The notes under the pieces are model-generated. The model did no database searches, was not told the DNA's origin, and was given only the letters and a program-made list of their open reading frames with translations. Shown here piece by piece: positions 1-5,467 of a DNA stretch of 5,467 nucleotides (position 1 is the first letter of the stretch; every line of letters starts with the position of its first letter). Both the position numbers and the translations under genes were made by a program. The DNA comes from Pseudomonadota bacterium (GTDB taxonomy: Bacteria > Pseudomonadota > Alphaproteobacteria > Rhizobiales > Xanthobacteraceae). The stretch is taken from NCBI GenBank assembly GCA_023432845.1, contig JAEZEY010000409.1, positions 1-5,467 on the forward strand, in the 5' to 3' direction.

Positions 1-22
1 CGGAGATGTGTATTAGAGACTG
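1..22 (+). other. Probable Tn5/Nextera adapter remnant at contig edge
   Basis: Positions 4-22 match the 19-base Tn5 mosaic-end sequence AGATGTGTATAAGAGACAG at 17 of 19 positions; both differences are A to T (positions 14 and 21). The CGG at 1-3 is what joins the mosaic end in one of the two standard Nextera adapters, so 20 of 22 bases agree. A read running through a short insert into the adapter would, once reverse-complemented, place this sequence exactly at the left end of a contig. I infer library contamination rather than a biological transposon end, because no transposase or second end is visible. Bases 23-87, between here and the peroxiredoxin stop codon, contain no recognisable gene. 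Confidence 0.75.
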
Positions 23-87
23 GGTTGGACCCGCGCCCTCGATCTATAGCCAAACCGGCGTCGCGCTGTCGCGGCCTATTTCGCCAC

Positions 88-747
88 TTACTTCGGCTGC
101 GGCGCGATGCGGATATAGGGGCGGGGCTGCTTGTAGCCGCCCGGCCAGATCTTCTTGGCTTCCTCGTCGCTCACCGCACCGGTGATGATGATGTCCTCGC
201 CCTGTTTCCAGTTCGCCGGCGTCGCCACGCGATGCTTGGCGGTGAGCTGCAGGGAGTCGATGACGCGCAGGATCTCGTCGAAGTTGCGGCCCGTGGTCAT
301 CGGATAGACGAGGATCAGCTTGATCTTCTTGTCAGGGCCGATGACGAAAACGTTGCGGACGGTCTGGTTGTCGGCCGGGGTGCGGCCTTCGGAAGTGCCG
401 CCGGTCGCGGCCGGCAACATGCCCCAGGCCTTCGAGATCGAGAGGTCGGTGTCGCCGATCATCGGATAGTTGGGCGCAAAGCCGACCACATCCTTGATGT
501 CGATGGACCACTTCTGGTGATTGTCGACGGGATCGACCGACAGCCCGACGATCTTCACGCCGCGCTTGTCGAATTCCGGCTTCAGCCGCGCCATGGTGCC
601 GAGCTCGGTGGTGCACACCGGTGTGAAGTCCTTGGGGTGCGAGAACAGAACGGCCCATGAATCGCCGAGCCATTCGTGGAAACGGATCTTGCCTTCGGTG
701 GTGTCCGCTTCGAAGTCCGGGGCGATATCGCCGATTGCCAGGGTCAT
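88..747 (-). CDS. 1-Cys peroxiredoxin (Prx6-type)
   Basis: A 219-residue thiol peroxidase that reduces hydrogen peroxide and organic hydroperoxides, probably in the cytoplasm because no signal peptide is seen. The N-terminal AhpC/TSA thioredoxin-fold domain covers roughly residues 4-150 and carries the active-site stretch HPKDFTPVCTTE, with peroxidatic Cys45, Thr42 and Pro38. Arg131 in NQTVRNVFVI lies where Prx6 proteins have the conserved active-site arginine. The C-terminal 1-cysPrx domain follows, with YPMTTGRNFDEILRVIDSLQ near 148-167 and the P-A-N-W segment at 177-180. Cys45 is the only cysteine, so there is no resolving cysteine and an external reductant is needed. The length is normal for Prx6-type proteins. 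I chose the ATG at 747 rather than an in-frame TTG four codons upstream because a GGAG site sits 6 nt before the ATG and lies inside the longer reading. The gene diverges from the DUF4010 gene. The family is certain; the reductant is unknown. Confidence 0.96.
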   Translation of the reverse strand: MTLAIGDIAPDFEADTTEGKIRFHEWLGDSWAVLFSHPKDFTPVCTTELGTMARLKPEFDKRGVKIVGLSVDPVDNHQKWSIDIKDVVGFAPNYPMIGDTDLSISKAWGMLPAATGGTSEGRTPADNQTVRNVFVIGPDKKIKLILVYPMTTGRNFDEILRVIDSLQLTAKHRVATPANWKQGEDIIITGAVSDEEAKKIWPGGYKQPRPYIRIAPQPK

Positions 748-753
748 TACAGT

Positions 754-757
754 CTCC
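754..757 (-). promoter_or_regulatory. Ribosome binding site deciding the peroxiredoxin start
   Basis: On the minus strand GGAG is followed by six bases and then ATG at 747-745. This normal spacing favours the ATG over the TTG at 759, which would place the GGAG inside the coding region and leaves no comparable site upstream. Confidence 0.7.
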
Positions 758-786
758 AAACGCTGATCGGGTTAGAATTCGTTGCG

Positions 787-798
787 CCTTATATAAGG
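787..798. promoter_or_regulatory. AT-rich palindrome, candidate divergent -10 or operator
   Basis: CCTTATATAAGG is a perfect 12-bp palindrome in an otherwise GC-rich region, between the divergent peroxiredoxin (start 747) and DUF4010 (start 943) genes. It gives a TATAAG hexamer on each strand (792-797 plus, 793-788 minus), close to the sigma70 -10 consensus. It lies about 40 nt from the peroxiredoxin start, a plausible promoter distance. The matching -35 positions are poor on both strands, so this may instead be a repressor or activator site, or chance. The remaining 195 bp shows only one other weak -10-like CATAAT at 880-885. No OxyR-type site is recognisable by eye. Confidence 0.3.
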
Positions 799-942
799 AG
801 GGCTTTCCGGACGAAACAGGCGCGGCGCGAAAAGGGAAATTTCACCCTCGCATTCGATCGGGAAGGGATACCGCTTTTACATAATGCCTCGATGGCAGCA
901 TATTCATCTGCCGCGCGGGTGAACCACAGGCCGGGCTCTGCA

Positions 943-2244
943 ATGACAATCGACGATCTTCTGCTTCGTCTGACCATCGCTCTCGGTATCGGCCTGCTGG
1001 CCGGTGTCGAGCGCGGCTGGAAGACGCGCACCATGACGCCCGGGACGCGCGCGGCCGGTATTCGCACCTTCACGCTGTGCGGCCTGCTCGGCGGCGTTAT
1101 TGCCGCGCTGGCGCAATGGGCGGGCCCCGGGATAGGCGGCGGTGCTGTCATCGGCTTGGGCTTTGCGGTTTATGCTGTCATCTTCGCGATGCTGCAACGT
1201 GATGCCGACCGCGCCGCCGGCAGCTTCTCCGGGACGACGATCCTCGCCGGCCTTTTGACCTTTGCGCTCGGCGCGTTTGCCGTGGCCGGCGACAGCCGAG
1301 TGGCGGCCGCTGCCGCAGTGGCGATGACCGGCGTGCTGGCGGTCCGCACCGAAGTCCACGGCTGGATCGAGCGCATCACCTGGCCGGAATTGCGCTCGGC
1401 GCTGGTGCTGCTGGCAATGACCTTCATCATCCTGCCGGTGGTGCCCGATGCGGCCATCGGCGCCGCTCCGGGCGTCAACCCGCGTGAAGTCTGGCTCATC
1501 GCCATCGCGCTCGCCGGCGTATCGTTTGTCGGATACGTCGCGGTCAAGGTGTTCGGTGCCGAGCGCGGCGTGCTGGTCAGCGCGCTGGCCGGCGGGCTGG
1601 TGTCCTCGACCGCGGTGACCGTCGCCAATGCCCGCCGTGCCGTCGCGGGCGAGGGCTCGGCGGGCCTGCTCGCGTCGGGCGTGGCCATCGCCACGGCGCT
1701 GTCCTTTCTGCGCGTCGCCGCCATCGTCACCGCGCTGCAGCCCGCGCTGGTGGCGCTGATCGCGCCAGCGCTCGCTCCTGCCACGCTGGCCGCGGCGGGA
1801 TACGCGATCGTCACGGTCTATTGGCGTGATGCTGGCGGCGGCGGCCGGGTCCGTGCCGAGGAGTTCACCAATCCCTTCAGCTTCTGGCCGGTGGTCGGCT
1901 TCGCCGTGCTGCTCGGTGCCGCGATGGTTGTCGGGCGCGTTATCACCGAAACCTTCGGCACCGGCGGCACCTTTACCGGCGCCGTCGCGCTCGGCCTGTT
2001 CGATGTCGATGCCGTGACGGCGGCGACCAGCCGGCTGGTGCCGGTACCGCTCGACTGGCTCGCCGCCAGCATGACGATTTTGATCGCCGTCGTTGCCAAC
2101 ACCGCCAGCAAGCTGGTGTTGGCCGCGGTCATGGGGCGAGGGCGCTTCGCCGTCGAAGTGGCGGTGATGACGGCCCTGTGCTGGCTCGCCGGCGGCGTCG
2201 GGCTGTGGCTGGCGGTCTCGGCCGGTTTTGCCGTCCCGCATTGA
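943..2244 (+). CDS. MgtC/SapB and DUF4010 family membrane protein
   Basis: A 433-residue, very hydrophobic protein predicted to sit in the inner membrane. The N-terminus is MgtC/SapB-like: LGIGLLAGVERGW (residues 14-26) followed by the GIRTFTLCGLLGG segment (39-51). The rest fits DUF4010: ILPVVPD (163-169), the SFVGYVAVKVFG helix (194-205), GGLVSSTAVTVA (217-228), NPFSFWP (310-316), GLFDVDAVT (351-359) and ANTASK (385-390). By eye there are around a dozen hydrophobic segments of helix length, some very Ala/Gly-rich. The family has no established biochemical function. MgtC relatives are linked to growth in low magnesium, but that should not be transferred to this protein. The start was chosen at the ATG beginning MTIDDLLLRL because family members begin just before this first helix. 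An in-frame ATG at 892 would add 17 unconserved-looking residues. The Shine-Dalgarno site is weak in either case. The stop codon overlaps a candidate -35 for pccA. Confidence 0.9.
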   Translation: MTIDDLLLRLTIALGIGLLAGVERGWKTRTMTPGTRAAGIRTFTLCGLLGGVIAALAQWAGPGIGGGAVIGLGFAVYAVIFAMLQRDADRAAGSFSGTTILAGLLTFALGAFAVAGDSRVAAAAAVAMTGVLAVRTEVHGWIERITWPELRSALVLLAMTFIILPVVPDAAIGAAPGVNPREVWLIAIALAGVSFVGYVAVKVFGAERGVLVSALAGGLVSSTAVTVANARRAVAGEGSAGLLASGVAIATALSFLRVAAIVTALQPALVALIAPALAPATLAAAGYAIVTVYWRDAGGGGRVRAEEFTNPFSFWPVVGFAVLLGAAMVVGRVITETFGTGGTFTGAVALGLFDVDAVTAATSRLVPVPLDWLAASMTILIAVVANTASKLVLAAVMGRGRFAVEVAVMTALCWLAGGVGLWLAVSAGFAVPH

Positions 2245-2268
2245 CATTTTATTGCAGTGCCGCAGAGT
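2241..2268 (+). promoter_or_regulatory. Candidate sigma70 promoter for pccA
   Basis: TTGACA at 2241-2246 is a perfect -35 consensus and overlaps the TGA stop (2242-2244) of the DUF4010 gene. After a 16-bp spacer, CAGAGT (2263-2268) is a poor -10 that matches the consensus at three of six positions. Transcription would begin near 2275, leaving a leader of about 27 nt. The perfect -35 and its position favour a real promoter; the weak -10 limits confidence. There is no clear Shine-Dalgarno site before pccA, only GGGGA at 2285-2289, twelve bases from the ATG. Confidence 0.4.
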
Positions 2269-2301
2269 GCCCCGGTTTAGCGGCGGGGACCCTCGACCTT
2301 C

Positions 2302-4305
2302 ATGTTCAAGCGCATTCTGATTGCCAATCGCGGCGAAATCGCCTGCCGGATCATCAAGACCGCCCGCAAGATGGGGATCGAGACGGTTTCGGTCTATTCG
2401 GAGGCCGACAAGGACGCGCTCCATGTCGAGATGGCCGATACCGCCGTGCTCATCGGCCCCCCGCCGGCGGCGCAGAGCTATCTGATTGCCGAGAAGATCA
2501 TCGCCGCCTGCAAGGAGACCGGCGCCGAGGCCGTCCACCCGGGCTATGGCTTCCTGTCCGAGCGCGAGGCCTTCCCGAAAGCTCTCGAAGAAGCCGGCAT
2601 CGTCTTTATCGGCCCCAACCCCAAAGCCATCGCCGCCATGGGCGACAAGATCGAGTCGAAGAAAGCGGCGGCGGCCGCCAAGGTCTCGACCGTGCCCGGC
2701 TATCTCGGCGTCATCGAAGACGAGAAGGAGGCGGTGCAGATCGCCAACGAGATCGGCTACCCGGTGATGATCAAGGCCAGTGCCGGCGGCGGCGGCAAGG
2801 GCATGCGCATTGCCTGGTCCGAGAGGGAAGTTGCGGAAGGCTTTGCCCGCTCGCGCTCGGAGGCCAAATCGTCGTTCGGCGACGATCGCATGTTCATCGA
2901 GAAATTCATCACCGATCCGCGCCACATCGAAATCCAGTTGCTCGGCGACAAGCACGGCAATGTCATCTATCTCGGCGAGCGCGAATGCTCGATCCAGCGC
3001 CGCAACCAGAAGGTCATCGAGGAAGCGCCGTCACCGCTGCTCGATGAGGCGACCCGCAAGAAGATGGGCGAGCAGTCCGTCGCGCTGGCCAAGGCCGTCG
3101 GATACGACTCTGCCGGCACGGTTGAGTTCGTCGCCGGGCTGGATCGCAGCTTCTTCTTCCTCGAGATGAACACGCGCCTCCAGGTCGAGCATCCGGTGAC
3201 AGAACTGATCACCGGCATCGATCTGGTTGAGCAGATGATCCGCGTCGCCGCCGGCGAGAAGCTGTCGATCAAACAGGACGACGTGAAGCTGAAAGGCTGG
3301 GCGGTCGAGAGCCGCGTCTATGCCGAAGATCCGTATCGCAACTTTATGCCCTCGACCGGCCGCCTGACACGCTACCGGCCGCCGGTCGAACAGGTCATCG
3401 ACGGCGTCACCGTGCGCAATGACACCGGCGTCTATGAGGGCGGCGAGATTTCGCTGTTCTACGATCCGATGATCGCCAAGCTCGTCACGCACGCGCCGAC
3501 GCGCGCCGAGGCGGTCGAGGCGCAGAGCGATGCGCTCGATGCCTTCGTCATCGACGGCATACGCCACAACATTCCGTTCCTGTCGGCGCTGATGGCGCAT
3601 CCGCGCTGGAAGTCCGGCAAGCTGTCGACCGGCTTCATCGCCGAGGAATTCCCGGAAGGCTTCCACCCGCAGGCGCCCGACGGCGAGCGCGCCGAAGTCA
3701 TCGCCGCCGTCGCGGCCGCGATCGACCATGTGCTCGGCGAGCGCAAGCGGCAGATTTCCGGCCAGATGGGCGGCCGTCTGGTGACGCGCGAGGCAAACCG
3801 CGCGGTGTGGCTGGGCGATCAGGAATACCGCCTCGAGGTCAAGCGCGTGAACGACACCATTGCCGTCCGTTTCGACGGCAAGAATGCCATGCGTCACCTC
3901 GAATCGAGTTGGAAGCCGGGTGAGCCCTTGTGGGCCGGCACCCTGGATTCAAAACCGGTCGCGGTGCAGGTGCGCACCATCCCGAACGGCTTTGCGTTGT
4001 CTTATCGCGGCGTCGAGGCCAAGGCCTATGTCTTCACCCAGCGCGAGGCCGCCTATGCGCGGCTGATGCCGGTGAAACAGGCGGCCGACACCGGCAAGCT
4101 GGTGCTGTGCCCGATGCCGGGCCTCGTCGTCTCCATCGCGGTGACCGAAGGCCAGGAAGTGAAGGCCGGCGAAACCGTGGCGGTGGTCGAGGCCATGAAG
4201 ATGGAGAACGTGCTGCGCGCCGAGATCGACGGCACGGTCAAGAAGATCAACGCCAAGCCAGGCGACAGCCTGGCGGTGGACGCGGTGATTCTCGAATTCG
4301 CCTGA
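2302..4305 (+). CDS. pccA: Propionyl-CoA carboxylase, alpha (biotin) subunit
   Basis: A 667-residue subunit that carboxylates its own biotin using ATP and bicarbonate. PccB then transfers the carboxyl to propionyl-CoA, giving methylmalonyl-CoA for breakdown of odd-chain fatty acids, branched amino acids or polymer-derived propionyl-CoA. Domains in order: biotin carboxylase N-terminal domain (1-110, starting MFKRILIANRGEIACRI); ATP-grasp domain (about 115-315) with Lys116, Lys158, glycine loop GGGGKGMR (162-169), His208, Lys237, Glu275, Glu288, and the EMNTRLQVEH catalytic stretch (288-297, with Arg292 and Glu296); biotin carboxylase C-terminal domain (about 330-440, Arg338); a linking BT-type region (about 460-590); and a biotinyl domain (about 600-667) with Lys633 in EAMKMEN as the biotin site. 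All key residues are present. The presence of the carrier domain separates it from AccC (about 450 residues). The segment YDPMIAKLVTHAPTRAEAVEAQ and the region after it resemble PccA more than methylcrotonyl-CoA carboxylase MccA, which remains the main alternative. pccB is not in the window. Confidence 0.95.
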   Translation: MFKRILIANRGEIACRIIKTARKMGIETVSVYSEADKDALHVEMADTAVLIGPPPAAQSYLIAEKIIAACKETGAEAVHPGYGFLSEREAFPKALEEAGIVFIGPNPKAIAAMGDKIESKKAAAAAKVSTVPGYLGVIEDEKEAVQIANEIGYPVMIKASAGGGGKGMRIAWSEREVAEGFARSRSEAKSSFGDDRMFIEKFITDPRHIEIQLLGDKHGNVIYLGERECSIQRRNQKVIEEAPSPLLDEATRKKMGEQSVALAKAVGYDSAGTVEFVAGLDRSFFFLEMNTRLQVEHPVTELITGIDLVEQMIRVAAGEKLSIKQDDVKLKGWAVESRVYAEDPYRNFMPSTGRLTRYRPPVEQVIDGVTVRNDTGVYEGGEISLFYDPMIAKLVTHAPTRAEAVEAQSDALDAFVIDGIRHNIPFLSALMAHPRWKSGKLSTGFIAEEFPEGFHPQAPDGERAEVIAAVAAAIDHVLGERKRQISGQMGGRLVTREANRAVWLGDQEYRLEVKRVNDTIAVRFDGKNAMRHLESSWKPGEPLWAGTLDSKPVAVQVRTIPNGFALSYRGVEAKAYVFTQREAAYARLMPVKQAADTGKLVLCPMPGLVVSIAVTEGQEVKAGETVAVVEAMKMENVLRAEIDGTVKKINAKPGDSLAVDAVILEFA

Positions 4306-4306
4306 G

Positions 4307-4325
4307 CGGTCCCCTGCAGGAACCG
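4307..4325 (+). other. Small stem-loop just after pccA
   Basis: CGGT-C-CC pairs with GG-A-ACCG around a five-base CTGCA loop, giving six pairs with one C-A mismatch, beginning two bases after the pccA stop codon. No T-run follows, so it is not a convincing intrinsic terminator. It could be an attenuating or RNA-stabilising structure between pccA and the downstream small genes, or chance in GC-rich DNA. Confidence 0.25.
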
Positions 4326-4365
4326 TGCTTCGCCGGCGTGCGTTGAGGACTCGACGACAGCCCTC

Positions 4366-4372
4366 AAGGAGA
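4366..4372 (+). promoter_or_regulatory. Strong ribosome binding site for the acidic protein gene
   Basis: AAGGAGA lies six bases before the ATG at 4379 and is the best Shine-Dalgarno match in the window. It fixes the start of a 102-codon gene rather than a longer in-frame reading that begins upstream of the site. Its first two A residues also form the end of a possible TTGAGG/CCTCAA hairpin (4343-4348 with 4362-4367). Confidence 0.8.
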
Positions 4373-4378
4373 CCGCCG

Positions 4379-4687
4379 ATGCCTCCGACCCGCAAGCCGC
4401 GCAACACCGATCTCGAAAGCAACACCGCGCCCGACCTCGTCGACGAAGATCGCCGCCGCGATCTGCCGGAAACGCGTCCCGAGACCCTCGGCGAGCGCCC
4501 CGAGCGCGGCGAGGAAGTGCCCGCCGGCGGGGGCTTCACGCCGACCGCGGATGGCGGCAACGCGCAGCATCCCGTTCACGACGAGGATGAAGACGACATG
4601 ATGCCGGAAGATTTCGAGCGCGAGATCGACAGCGTCGACGACGCCGAACTGGATGATGAGGAATCAGACGACGAGACCGTCCACTGA
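4379..4687 (+). CDS. Uncharacterised, highly acidic small protein
   Basis: A 102-residue protein that I do not recognise as any named family. It has 35 Asp/Glu against 10 Lys/Arg, with no Cys, Trp or Tyr and only two Phe, so it is expected to be largely disordered. The N-terminal half is mixed and rich in Arg, Pro and Glu (residues 1-46). A Gly/Pro linker follows (47-60). The tail from 68 to 99 is almost a run of Asp and Glu, broken by DMMPEDFERE (73-82), which could form a short amphipathic helix. No signal peptide or membrane segment is seen. A strong Shine-Dalgarno site six bases before the ATG and GC-rich codon use like its neighbours support real expression. It lies 73 nt after pccA and 27 nt before the gamma-glutamylcyclotransferase gene, probably in the same transcript. 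A role as an acidic chaperone, DNA mimic or ion-binding protein is only conjecture from composition. Confidence 0.8.
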   Translation: MPPTRKPRNTDLESNTAPDLVDEDRRRDLPETRPETLGERPERGEEVPAGGGFTPTADGGNAQHPVHDEDEDDMMPEDFEREIDSVDDAELDDEESDDETVH

Positions 4688-4714
4688 ACGGCGCTCGTCT
4701 GCTATCCTTGCCGC

Positions 4715-5176
4715 GTGACGCTATATTTCGCCTACGGCTCCAACATGGACAGGGCCGCCATGATGGCGCGCTGTCCGGGCGCGCGGGCCATCGGCCCGGC
4801 GCGGCTCGACGGTCATGAATTCTTCATCGGCGTCGACGGCTGGGGCTCGGTGCGCCGCGCTCCGGGTAGGGTCGTGCATGGCGTGCTGTGGCGGCTGACG
4901 CCGCGCGACCTGGCCGCGCTCCATGCTTATGAACTGCTGCACAAGGAGATCTACCTCGTGCGCTATATGCCCGTCCGGGTCGGTTCGCGCACGGCGTTGG
5001 CCATGGTCTATCGGCTGCGCCGCGCCGTCGCCGGCCGGCCCAAGCCCGGTTATGCCGAGATGTGCGCCGCCGCCGCGCGCAGTTGGGATTTTCCGGACCG
5101 TCATGTGCGCGTCATCGCGCGCTGGTCGATATCGCGCTGGACCGGCAGCCGCGTGATCGCGCAGGGAGAGGCTTGA
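4715..5176 (+). CDS. Gamma-glutamylcyclotransferase-like protein (GGCT/AIG2 fold)
   Basis: A 153-residue soluble protein of the GGCT/AIG2 fold. Family members cyclise gamma-glutamyl groups of amino acids, peptides or amines, releasing 5-oxoproline. The hallmark YFAYGSNM opens the protein (residues 4-11, with the YGSN substrate-binding loop at 7-10). RVVHGVLWRL (52-61) matches the conserved G-V-L-W strand. Glu73 in LHAYELLHKEIY is the likely catalytic glutamate, and AMVYRL (96-101) followed by PKPGYAEMCAAAARSWDFP (109-127) matches the usual C-terminal strand and helix. Length is normal for bacterial members. The start is GTG at 4715: the next in-frame ATG falls after the YGSN loop, and the upstream gene ends only 27 nt before. 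There is no evident Shine-Dalgarno site, so translation may depend on coupling to the acidic protein gene. The true substrate cannot be read from the sequence; gamma-glutamylamine cyclotransferase activity is an alternative. Confidence 0.88.
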   Translation: MTLYFAYGSNMDRAAMMARCPGARAIGPARLDGHEFFIGVDGWGSVRRAPGRVVHGVLWRLTPRDLAALHAYELLHKEIYLVRYMPVRVGSRTALAMVYRLRRAVAGRPKPGYAEMCAAAARSWDFPDRHVRVIARWSISRWTGSRVIAQGEA

Positions 5177-5182
5177 GGGAGG
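5177..5182 (+). promoter_or_regulatory. Ribosome binding site deciding the acylphosphatase start
   Basis: GGGAGG directly follows the TGA of the preceding gene and lies seven bases before the ATG at 5190. An in-frame GTG at 5184 is only one base from this site, too close to be used, so ATG is preferred. Confidence 0.75.
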
Positions 5183-5189
5183 CGTGACG

Positions 5190-5467
5190 ATGGAGGAGAT
5201 CGTCGTCCATCTTGTCGTGCACGGCCGAGTGCAAGGCGTCGGCTATCGCGCCTTCGTCGAGCGCGAGGCGCGGTCGCGCGAGCTCACAGGATGGGTGCGC
5301 AACTGCCGCGACGGCACGGTCGAGGCCGTGTTCGCCGGCGACGCATCGTTGGTCGAGGACATGATCGCGGCTTGCCGGCGTGGCCCGTTCGGCGCGCGCG
5401 TCGATGCCATCCAGCGCACCGCCGGCAGCGCATCGTCACTCAAGGAGCGTATGCCCGGTCAGGCGTT
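5190..5467 (+). CDS. acyP: Acylphosphatase, 3' end cut by window edge
   Basis: Ninety-two complete codons are visible and no stop is reached. The enzyme hydrolyses carboxyl-phosphate bonds in acyl phosphates, in the cytoplasm. The family signature HGRVQGVGYR (residues 11-20) supplies the phosphate-binding loop and catalytic Arg20, and GWVRNCRDGTVEAVFAG (34-50) supplies the second signature with catalytic Asn38. CRRGPFGARVDAI (62-74) matches the conserved CRRGP-x-x-ARVD helix and strand of alphaproteobacterial members. Typical members are 90-100 residues, so only a few C-terminal residues should be missing. The gene starts 13 nt after the gamma-glutamylcyclotransferase stop, with a Shine-Dalgarno site in the gap, which indicates co-transcription. 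The truncation comes from the end of the window, not from mutation as far as can be seen. Confidence 0.93.
   Translation, partial: MEEIVVHLVVHGRVQGVGYRAFVEREARSRELTGWVRNCRDGTVEAVFAGDASLVEDMIAACRRGPFGARVDAIQRTAGSASSLKERMPGQA

Noticed and set aside
1..22. Considered as a genuine Tn5/IS50 transposon end
   Set aside because: No transposase, no target duplication and no second end; the exact edge position and the flanking CGG fit library adapter better.
61..80. Possible terminator stem downstream of the peroxiredoxin gene (around the GTCGCG-CTGT-CGCGGC region)
   Set aside because: The stem is about six pairs including a G-T wobble, and no T-run follows on the minus strand.
795..801. Shine-Dalgarno-like AAGGAGG on the plus strand
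   Set aside because: No ATG, GTG or TTG follows within a usable distance, so it serves no visible gene.
884..922. A 12-codon mini-ORF (MPRWQHIHLPRG) just upstream of the DUF4010 gene, considered as an mgtC-style leader peptide
   Set aside because: No well-placed Shine-Dalgarno site, its ATG overlaps a possible -10 (CATAAT at 880-885), and an ORF this short is expected by chance.
2270..2288. CCCCG/CGGGG inverted repeat just before pccA, considered as a terminator
   Set aside because: Only five pairs around a nine-base loop, no T-run, and only 13 bases from the pccA start codon; expected by chance in GC-rich DNA.
904..2955. A 683-codon open frame on the minus strand opposite the DUF4010 gene and pccA
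   Set aside because: It is low-complexity, rich in Arg, Gly, Asp and His, and crosses two well-supported plus-strand genes. Long antisense frames are expected in GC-rich DNA with strong third-position bias.
3031..3897. A 288-codon minus-strand open frame inside pccA
   Set aside because: No recognisable domain, entirely antisense to a complete carboxylase with all catalytic residues; it is a codon-bias shadow.

Overview
The window reads as a GC-rich chromosomal segment of an alphaproteobacterium, most likely Hyphomicrobiales (Rhizobiales) near the Nitrobacteraceae/Xanthobacteraceae. That placement is an inference from the base composition, the style of the propionyl-CoA carboxylase alpha subunit, and the grouping of this gene with small gamma-glutamylcyclotransferase and acylphosphatase genes; no marker RNA gene is present. 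The first 22 bases do not look genomic. They match the Tn5/Nextera mosaic-end adapter with its adjoining CGG at 20 of 22 positions, so the left edge is probably a contig end carrying leftover library adapter.

Layout from left to right: a minus-strand 1-Cys peroxiredoxin (88-747); a divergent intergenic region of about 195 bp with a perfect AT-rich 12-bp palindrome; a plus-strand polytopic membrane protein with an MgtC/SapB-type N-terminus and a DUF4010 C-terminus (943-2244); pccA, the biotin carboxylase plus biotin carrier subunit of propionyl-CoA carboxylase (2302-4305), with a consensus-like -35 overlapping the stop codon of the gene before it; a small, extremely acidic uncharacterised protein with a strong Shine-Dalgarno site (4379-4687); a gamma-glutamylcyclotransferase-like protein with a GTG start (4715-5176); and an acylphosphatase cut off by the right edge (5190-5467).

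The plus-strand genes from pccA onward are closely spaced (gaps of 73, 27 and 13 nt) and could be one transcription unit. PccA would form a complex with PccB, which is not encoded here, to turn propionyl-CoA into methylmalonyl-CoA. The two small downstream enzymes act on gamma-glutamyl amines or peptides and on acyl phosphates. Any functional link to PccA is speculative. The peroxiredoxin is an independent antioxidant gene.

I found no mobile element, CRISPR array, RNA gene or convincing new multi-gene system. The least explained items are the acidic 102-residue protein and the MgtC/DUF4010 membrane protein.
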